Source: Erythroxylum novogranatense
Taxonomy: Eukaryota; Streptophyta; Magnoliopsida; Malpighiales; Erythroxylaceae
Assembly: GCA_029891385.1 (NCBI GenBank)
Contig: CM057228.1
Location: forward strand, 51,671,783 to 51,735,782
Length of the DNA: 64,000 nt
Direction: 5' to 3'
Shown here: one piece after another, positions 56,841 through 64,000 of the stretch
Position numbering within the stretch: the first letter of the stretch is position 1
How the letters are laid out: each line of letters opens with the position of its first letter
The notes under the pieces: model-generated
The model's input: only the letters and a program-made list of their open reading frames with translations
Told to the model about the DNA's origin: nothing
Database searches by the model: none
Position numbers and translations under genes: made by a program

Positions 56841-58670
56841 ACAAAAGGTGTTTGTTTCAAAGCATGCTGTTTTTAGAGAAAGAGTTTCTTCTGCGAAGAA
56901 GGCGGTGGAGAACAAAGTTGAACTTGAAGAAGTTCAAGATGCTCAAACAGAACCTGAATCAATTGCTGAACACGAGGCTGTCACTCATTCGGATGAAGTG
57001 TGATTCAACCTTCTACTACACACGAAGTTCATAGGTCAAGTAGGATACACACTGTTCGAGAGATATGGATTTCGTAAGTGAACAGAATGACGTATTGCTC
57101 ATAGAAGATGATGAGCTGCTACCTATGAAGAGGTTACGAAAAGTTGAGTCGAAAAATGGCTTTGCGCCATGAAAGCGAAATGGATTCCATGTACCAAAAC
57201 CAAGTATGGACTTTGGTTGATGCACCTGAAGGGATAAAACCTATAGGGTGCAAATGGGTTTTAAGAAGAAAACCGACGTGGATGGTAATGTGATTACTTA
57301 TAAAGCAAGGCTTGTGGCCAAAGGATTTAAATCGAGACAAGGAGTTGACTATGACGAGACCTTCAGCCCCGTAGCAATGCTTAAATCCATTAGGATACTC
57401 CTAGCCATTGCCGCTCATTATGATTATGAGATATGGAAAATGGATGTGAAGATAACTTTCCTTAATGGAAATCTGGCCGAGGATGTGTACATGACACAAC
57501 CAGAGGGCTTCACTTCCATCAATGGCGAAAAGGTATGCAAGCTTCAGAAATCCATTTATGGATTGAAGCAAGCATCCAGGAGTTGGAACATCCGTTTTGA
57601 TGAGTCAATCAAAGAGTTTGGTTTCTCACAAAATCCGGATGAACACTATGTGTACAAGAAGGTTAATGAGACTGCAATCGTATTCCTTGTGTTATATGTA
57701 GATGACATATTATTACTCGGAAACGATGTTTCTATGTTGCAATCAGTTAAAATTTGGTTGTCCAAACAATTTGTGATGAAAGACCTTGGTGAAGCAACTT
57801 TTATCCTCGAGATAAAGATTTATAGAGATAGATCGAAGAGGTTGCTTGGTCTTTCACAATCATCGTACATAGACAAATTGTTAAAGAGGTTTAGCATGGA
57901 GCAATCCAAGAGAGGGTTTCTTCCCATGTCTCATGGGATAACACTCTCGAAATCTATGTGTCCTAAGACACAAGATGAGAGGATGCGCATGGATCGAGAT
58001 CCGTATGCGTCTGCAGTAGGATCGATCATGTATGCTATGTTATGTACGAGGTCCGATGTATCGTATGCTCACGAGTGTCATGAGCGGATACCAATCGGAT
58101 CTGGTGAGGGTCATTTGGGTGGTCATCAAGAATATCCTCAAGTACTTGTGAAGGACTAAGGATGTTTTCTTGATATATGGAGATGGAAATCTCAGTGGCG
58201 AGCATCTGGATGCTAGTTTTCAATCGATAAGGATGATTCAAAATTCTAGTCGAGGTTATGTTTTCACACCGAGCGGCGGAGCGATCGGTTGGAAGAGTTC
58301 AAACAAGAGACGACGGTCGATTCAACGATCGAGGCGAGTACATTCTTTGCATCGAGGCGCAAAAGAAGTTGTTTGGATCAAGAAGTTCATTACTGAACTT
58401 GGTGTGGTTCCTAGCTGTGATGGGCCCATACAGTTGTATTGTGACAACAATGGGGCTATTGCTCAGGCAAAGGAACCAAGGTCTCACCAACGATCTAAAC
58501 ACGTACTCCGCAGATATCATCTGATACGAGAGATCATTGCCAGAGGTGATGTTGCGATCGAGAGAATTCCCACAGAGCAGAACATTGCTGATCCATTGAC
58601 GAAGCCATTGTCACAGAAGAATTTTGATTCTCATGTACTCACTTATGGTATTAGATACCAAGGCGATTGA
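56840..58670 (+). pseudogene. Copia reverse transcriptase and RNase H
   Basis: The linker with ARSSRxxR-like text at 57010-57060 is shifted. RT at 57248-58159 is open: YKARLVAKGFKSRQGVDYDE, IWKMDVKITFLNGNLAEDVY, SIYGLKQASRSWNIRFDE and FLVLYVDDILLLGNDV, so YVDD is intact. RNase H at 58170-58670 has IQLYCDNNGAIAQAKEP, RSKHVLRRYHLIREI and EQNIADPLTKPL. A shift joins RT and RNase H near 58080-58170. This is the best-preserved pol in the window. Confidence 0.92.
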
Positions 58671-58681
58671 CTTTAGGTCAA

Positions 58682-58690
58682 GTGGGAGAT
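58682..58690 (+). promoter_or_regulatory. Polypurine tract of the copia element
   Basis: CAAGTGGGAGAT directly before the 3' LTR start at 58692. Typical copia PPT. Confidence 0.85.
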
Positions 58691-58691
58691 T

Positions 58692-60623
58692 TGAAGGTGT
58701 AAGTCGACTTGTATGAAGATGTAAGTCGACTTATACCAGTTCGGTACTAATAAGTCGACTTGTATACCCATGTAAGTCGACTTATGCGTGTACAGTACCG
58801 TGAGATTGTTATAGTAGTGCCCTAAAGGCAATCCCCTTTAGCGCTTTTTGTTCATAGTCATGTATAGACTTTATGAATAAATAAAGAAAGGCATGTTTCA
58901 TTTATTTGATGTTCTTTATGAATTGATATTGATCTTTAATCAAATTAATGAAGTCCATGATATATGACATAGCATGAAGGAAATTATGATGTGATCATAA
59001 TCACGAGATTCCTATCATGTGCAATTATGTCAAGTATCTAAATTCTCCTAGTCATAGGATTAATGAGACTGGACATCATTAATCGGATGACTAACATATG
59101 TTATACTCCTTGATTGGATCAAGCGGTGGATCTCGAAGCGTAAATATGAGATATTTAGAGTTGACATGTGGATGCTTACTAGCGGTAGTAAGTACATTGG
59201 ATGACCGCCATGAGATCATCACATGGATGTCCTATTCTAATGTCGGTGATAATCTCATCATAGCAATGGTGCAAGTATCCTTAGACTTGAGGTACTCGAG
59301 GATATCTTGGATATTGATTACGTGCTTTGACTCCATTCCTTGTTGCCTTTCGAGAGGTTACTCATAGGGTGGTGCTTGGAGTGCGACTTGAGGTATTGAA
59401 GGTAATTGAGTAGCCAATAAAGGATTAATCATACGTGATAGCGAGAAGAGATACCACAACCTCTTATCGGGATCATTACTTTAAGTCTCGGCAGAGCATA
59501 AATATGTCATGAAGAGTGTCTTCATGGACATATAAAGTAATGAGTCTATGACAGAGGCGATATCACTAGGCTAGACTTAGTCTAGTAAGAGTTGACACTT
59601 AGACCATACTCATAACCAAGTGGGGTATAGGATGATGAAAGGACGAATTGCACGGTAATTGTCTATGGAAGGGTTCGTGATCGGTTCGTGATGAATTCAT
59701 CAAACCAATTACTTTCCGGTCAATTGGGGTCATGATGTGTTCTAGGCGCCGCTCATGACTTGCTTTCAGATTAAGTGTTAATCTAAGTGGCCAACATAAG
59801 GGAACCTAAAGGGTCACACGCATAAGAGTGTTTGGAGAATCAGTAAAATAGTATTGGACGAGTTCCAATTATGGAGAGCATTAGGATTAAATGGATCCCG
59901 ATGAGATCGAGATATGTCCCGATGAGATCGCGACATCGATATTCTTGAAAAAGGTTTTGGGGTTTATCCCATACTGGGACCGGTGAGGCGGTAGGACCAA
60001 CCCAGTGTGTTGGACCACTTCAGAATATATATACATATATATATATGATTAATTAATTAAATTATATATATATATATGCTATGCACGTGGGATGGAGGAA
60101 GAATGGAAAAACTTCCATTAGGTTGCTTAGTCATCAAAGTAATAAATGACTAAAAGACAAAACCAAGAATAAGAAAAGAAGATGATGCTCGTAGATGATG
60201 GTGAGGAGGTTTAAAAACAAGTTTTAAACCTAAGTGAGAGTGAGCTTGATCGTGGGTTGAGAAAAGAAGATAGAAAAGTGTTTTTCAAAGGTTCTTTTAC
60301 TCTTCTCCAACGTTCTCTTCATCATCTCCAAGCTTCATCCTCTTTCCTTCTCCAAGTGTTCCAAAGTCAATCTCAAGCTCTCCAAGGACAGAGGTAGGGT
60401 CTAGCAGCCTTTACTTTGTTCTAGCTATTCCGGGTCAAAAGGGTTTGTCCGGTTAGGTTTTTCGATCTCTGCGTGGATACCTTTAGAGATAGTCTCTATT
60501 GGCTATTCAGGTTTGAGTCTTCATACCGACACATAGATCCTGGCCTTCGGGAAGGTCCCGGCGACAAAAATTTTTGTTTTCCGCACCTGGTACATGTGAT
60601 GTACCTCCCGGGATTTTCCTACA
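58692..60623 (+). repeat. 3' LTR of the copia element
   Basis: Starts TGAAGGTGTAAGTCGACTTG and ends GATTTTCCTACA. It differs from the 5' LTR by some substitutions and by many 1-4 base insertions or deletions. AAGTCGACTT copies are at 58701, 58723, 58752 and 58774. Confidence 0.95.
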
Positions 60624-60628
60624 CCATC

Positions 60629-61560
60629 ATCTTCCATGCCTATCACACCATCGTCTCCTCCCACATCCAGCTCATTTTCTTTCATTTTTCACTGTTGAGT
60701 TTTACTATGGGTGTCTCCAGTTGCTTCTCGGTTGTGAAGTCTCTTAGAGCTATGCATAGCTAGGCATCTCTCTCCTCTTGAAGATATAGTAATGGATAGA
60801 GTTCAATGGGCTAAAAAGGGGAGTAGCTTATTCCATGTTTAGCTATGATTTATGAATTCCTAGGTTTAGGATTTGTAATTTGTAGTTGAACATACTTGAT
60901 TATAGTTTAATCAAGTGTTGGAAATTTAATATGTGGTTTGGATTAGTTTATGTAGAACTTTGAGCTTAAATATATGAAGTTTCATATATGTCTATTTGTG
61001 ATCTTGTTGATTCTCTTTATCTTGCATAGTTATGTTTAAATATGGAGTTGATTCTTGATTCTAAAGTGACTTGTTGCATTGACTTATCCACTACACATAC
61101 TAAGAGCATTTAACAGGGTTTTAAGAAATGGAGTCCTATTGATTAAGATCTTCGACTTAAAGAGTTCTTTAAGGTTTACCCATTTGAAACTTAATGATTT
61201 CTACTCCCGTCAAAATTAATTTTGAACTACGATAGCCAAAGCCCGTTTTCAAGAGGATTTTATCACTCTTTGATCATTTGTCTAAATCTTTCCTTTTTCT
61301 ATTCCCAAAAATTAAAAAAAAAACATTTTACATATTTTTCTTACAATTCAATTTAGCGCAGTTAATGTTATAAAAAATCAAAACCCCCTCCTTACCAAAT
61401 TAGCTTGCATTTCACGACACATAGGTTAACTTAGGTCCATTCATTTTAGGTTCCGATTAAGTGAGACGACCTGAGGTTGCATCTTATATTGCAATCATTG
61501 GATTATTTTTTTGATTTGACCTCTAAGGGTATGAACAAAGGTCCGAATCAAAATAGCACC
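60629..61560 (+). repeat. Repeat E copy 2, right part, ending at a PBS-like site
   Basis: Homologous to 6743-7489. It runs to about 61550, where TAGCACCGTTACCAAGGAACC resembles the gypsy PBS context GGCGCCGTTGCCGGGGAACC. This suggests that E is the 3' part of an LTR in plus sense. No gag follows. Confidence 0.5.
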
Positions 61561-61744
61561 GTTACCAAGGAACCAAAAAATTGGTTATCTAGGTTAACTT
61601 TTGTCATTTTGCTGCTAAGTGAGGTTAGGAGCCTTTTATTTAGATTACATTCTCGATAGTTTAGCTTCATACTTGTCAATGGTATAGGAATTCATTTTCT
61701 TTGCATAGCATCAAAATTTTGAAAATACTCCTCTTGGTAGCTTT
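61561..61744. other. Short unassigned stretch
   Basis: Lies between the PBS-like site and the MULE fragment. No domain or repeat recognised. Confidence 0.4.
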
Positions 61745-62090
61745 TCACGTACTTGAGTTAGCAGATATATTAAACTTTTCTTGACATTCTTCAACCATCT
61801 TTGCTGTTGAAATACTAGGCTTTTCAAGTATTCTATCACTAAAATGTCCCATTAGGAACTTAGCAGAAACTACTTTTGGTTTGTTGGTTGTAAAGCGCCT
61901 ATTCTCATCATTATATGTCACCACTTTAAAGCACCCTTCATTCTTGTCACAAACGACATACAACTTCCATAGGCATCCTTCAATACATCTCACGCTCATC
62001 CTATGCCTTTCACTTTTCTTAAACTTGACATTGTATCTTGTCCACATTGCATAATTCACAATAGACTCTCTAAATTGTTTTGCTGTTGGG
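61745..62090 (-). pseudogene. MULE transposase fragment, DNA-binding domain
   Basis: The minus strand reads TAKQFRESIVNYAMWTRYNV, KFKKSERHRMSVRCIEGCLW then KLYVV, FKVVTYNDENRRFTTNK and ILEKPSISTAKMVEECQEKF. This is the N-terminal DNA-binding domain of plant MuDR-type transposases (EFK..V..YA, K....R....C...C.W.). The usual HTC near the end reads NRR, so a metal-binding position looks lost. No catalytic domain is present. It ends at a stop at 61745. Confidence 0.8.
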
Positions 62091-62215
62091 CACCGACTCC
62101 AGAACCCAACTCTTGCTCTAATAACATAACTGTTAGGCATCGATTCCAGAACCCAACTCTTGCTCTGATAGCACAACTACTGGACCTCGCTTCCAGAACC
62201 CAACTTTCGGAGCCG
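62088..62215. repeat. About 49-bp tandem repeat, 2.6 units
   Basis: CCAGAACCCAACTCTTGCTC recurs at about 62098 and 62147, with a shortened third copy at 62194. It abuts the MULE domain and extends its reading frame, giving repeated SRCP/RVGFW text that is not part of the family. Confidence 0.8.
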
Positions 62216-62294
62216 TAAAACGAGTGCTTGTGCTTGTTACCATGTATGGTTATTCCAATTAAGTCTCATTAGTCATCCTCGGTTCATATTCATT

Positions 62295-62305
62295 CTCTGA
62301 TACCA
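62295..62305 (-). promoter_or_regulatory. PBS beside LTR-B copy 2
   Basis: The minus strand reads TGGTATCAGAG, complementary to the initiator tRNA-Met end, four bases inside the LTR boundary at 62310. It proves the minus-strand sense of family B. Confidence 0.7.
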
Positions 62306-62309
62306 TAAG

Positions 62310-64000
62310 TGTCGGGCCCTATTTTTCGAATCATTCTTTTACTAAAGTAAATATTATATGTTCAACTTCCATCCAGATATATTCACAATGTCGAAACATG
62401 TTCAGTAAAATAACACCAGTTCATATTATTTCAACAGATTCCTTCACTTTCCTTCAATCAAAACTTTTTTCCAATCAATTCGGAATGCTGCCAATTTTTG
62501 TGGAGAGATAGCATAATGTGTGTTGGGATCTATTCCTTCAAGAATCACTTCATTTGGAGGTTGGATAATAAAGATTAGGCCGAAGGAACCAAATAAGGTT
62601 CTATCCTCAATCATAACAAACCTGGTTCGGACAATGGCATAACTTACTCTAGGGATATCAGATCAAGGTCATTCTTGAAGGGTTCAAAAGAGGACTTCAA
62701 TATCTACATCTTTCATGAAGACCTCGAAGACAAAATTGATCTTCTATAGGGTCAAAACTTGACCAGATGATAGGATTAAATGAACAGTGCATCAGACGAT
62801 ATGACATCATCACTAGACAATATGACATCACCAGACGATACGTCATCACCAGATGAAGCGCCCTCACCAGACGATACGTCTTCACTAGACGAAGTGTCCT
62901 CACCAAACGACACATCATCACCAAACGATATGTCCTATACTCCTGAGCATCTCCACTTATAAGGACCATAACTTTTGACTCTGATTTCCAAAAATTTCAT
63001 ACTATATACCGTTGGAAAGCTAGAAAGCTAAGCTACAACTTTCTAGAAGACAACTTTCTTTAATTCAACCTAGATTAATCTAGATTTTTTTCTAAACTCA
63101 AAACACGAATTTTTCCTTGTGGAAGACTTGAAATTTTGCATTCGCAAACTTAGAATGTCTTGAGCTTAACCATTCAACTACCTAATTGACTTCATTAAAC
63201 TCTCAAATCTCAACTCATTTGTCTCATCACCTTCAACTATATCTAATCAGTCATAATTCCTATCTTCCTTCCCTTAACATCTCACTTATCCGTATATATA
63301 TATATATATATATCAACGATTTATGCTCCAAAATCATCAACTTAAGATGATAACTTCTTCACGTATATCAAATTTTAACTCACATCATCCATACACCATT
63401 CACATTTCATTAACATCAAAAAAATAAAGTTTTACAAATCTTTAATGGCATTCCAAGCTACATTACATCATCGTCTCAAAATCTCAAATTACAAAAGGTC
63501 CTTGAACAAACAAACTTCTTGCTTTTCCAAGATCAACTCAAACTACAAAATAAGCAAATTTGGAGAAATGCCCTTAGGCTTTTGATCACTCGGTCTCTAA
63601 GCTATCACTTGAAGATTAGATAAAAGGGGGGTGAGCTTGAAAGCTCATGGGTAACAAATTTATAACAAAGAATAAACAAAATCGTTGAAATGTTCATTTG
63701 TCTTATAAAAATCATAGTAAATTTATAAAATGCTTTGTTCTCAAATTCCCAGTCAAATTCACCAATTTTTGTTCAAAACTTATAGTTAAAATATCCTCAC
63801 ATCAACATAGCAGATACATTTAACCATCACTGTAGAACACTCAAATTATGCAATTAACTTGGCAATTCAAAGATGCAATGCACAAACAAATAGCTCGAGG
63901 GTTCCATAGAAATAGAATGGAGAAATTGAAGTTTACCCTATGAACAAAATGAGTCCAATTTCGGAGGTCATATGCCACAAGCAGGCAGCTAGGAGAAGGC
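62310..64000 (-). repeat. LTR, family B copy 2, runs out of the window
   Basis: Begins (plus strand) TGTCGGGCCCTA, so the sense LTR ends GGGCCCGACA next to the PBS. It matches 3200-4900 of copy 1 in patches, at clearly lower identity than the family-A copies to each other. Contains the 18-bp array at 62794-62940 and a TA microsatellite at 63294-63312. Confidence 0.7.
62794..62940. repeat. 18-bp tandem array, eight units
   Basis: Units such as AGACGATACGTCATCACC follow head to tail, the first 21 bp and the rest 18 bp. Many contain an inverted GACG/CGTC pair. Because 18 is a multiple of three, a Ser-Pro-Asp ORF appears, which I regard as a by-product. It occupies the LTR zone where copy 1 has the GTCCGTTAAACGGAC cluster. 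Confidence 0.95.

Larger units (their letters stand above)
50754..60623 (+). mobile_element. Copia element, complete with both LTRs, probably Angela/Tork-like
   Basis: LTRs at 50754-52693 and 58692-60623 (1940 and 1932 bp) are flanked by CCATC at 50749-50753 and 60624-60628. The PBS TGGTATCAGAGC is at 52695-52706 and the PPT GTGGGAGAT at 58682-58690. A 2 kb leader precedes gag (54767), protease, integrase, RT and RNase H. The LTR size and PBS suit the Angela/Tork side of copia, but this is not proven. The LTRs are still very similar, so this is one of the younger insertions. Frames are broken in gag-protease and integrase. Confidence 0.95.

Noticed and set aside
62295..62305. Part of a tRNA gene
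   Set aside because: Only the 11-nt primer-site complement is present; no cloverleaf or promoter boxes.
62794..62940. CRISPR-like array
   Set aside because: Units are head to tail with no spacers, in a plant LTR.
62780..62962. Ser/Pro/Asp-rich ORF
   Set aside because: It follows the 18-bp array, whose period is a multiple of three; no start context or family match.
2797..64000. One giant element with family-B LTRs at both ends of the window
   Set aside because: Both B copies are in the same orientation, but repeat E lies inward of both as direct copies, which cannot be the 5' and 3' interior of one element. The two B copies are also too diverged.

Overview
The window reads as plant nuclear DNA from a heterochromatic, gene-poor region, probably of an angiosperm; I cannot name the species. 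Nearly every base that I can explain belongs to transposable elements: Ty1/copia and Ty3/gypsy LTR retrotransposons, an L1-type LINE, two different hAT transposons, a MULE fragment and MITEs. I see no intact host gene, rRNA, tRNA or CRISPR. The only host-like coding sequence is a broken LRR receptor-kinase fragment, apparently captured by a TIR element.

Layout, left to right. 1-2796 is an LTR of 'family A' (minus sense). 2797-6742 is a long LTR of 'family B' (minus). 6743-7489 is a repeat called E here, followed by a piece of an A-like LTR to 8248. 8571-15322 is a copia relic (minus) whose short 5' LTR was split by a hAT transposon of the zf-TTF/DUF4371 type (11908-15257); a 0.7 kb tandem duplication later copied gag together with a stub of the hAT end. 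15560-16240 is a gypsy gag relic. 17095-26624 is a complete but dead Tat-type gypsy element (minus) with both LTRs, a 5-bp target duplication, the order gag-protease-RT-RNase H-integrase, an antisense extra ORF and a minisatellite. 26630-28567 is AT-rich or unclassified sequence.

28568-49725 is one nested locus. An L1-like LINE (minus, 28581-43417) carries two solo family-A LTRs in opposite orientations (30596-33405 and 34980-37573), a TIR element with the receptor-kinase fragment (about 38780-41648) and a 349-bp MITE (42952-43300). A BED-type hAT (43429-49715) sits inside the LINE's right-hand target duplication. The target duplications give the order: LINE first, hAT afterwards.

49724-61560 is a second copy of repeat E, interrupted by a copia element (50754-60623, plus strand) that has two 1.9 kb LTRs, a CCATC target duplication, PBS and PPT. 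61745-62176 is a MULE DNA-binding-domain fragment. 62310-64000 is a second family-B LTR that runs out of the window.

The main unexplained signal is that several unrelated LTR elements carry clusters of short inverted-repeat words in the LTR or leader: AAGTCGACTT and TTGGGTAAACCCAA in the copia element, TCGCCGCGGCGA/TCGTCGCGACGA in family A and repeat E, and GTCCGTTAAACGGAC in one family-B copy where the other copy has an 18-bp array. Some words differ by paired, compensating changes, as expected if a hairpin matters. A second signal is a strong putative intron in the copia leader that would remove the PBS and most of these words from the gag mRNA.
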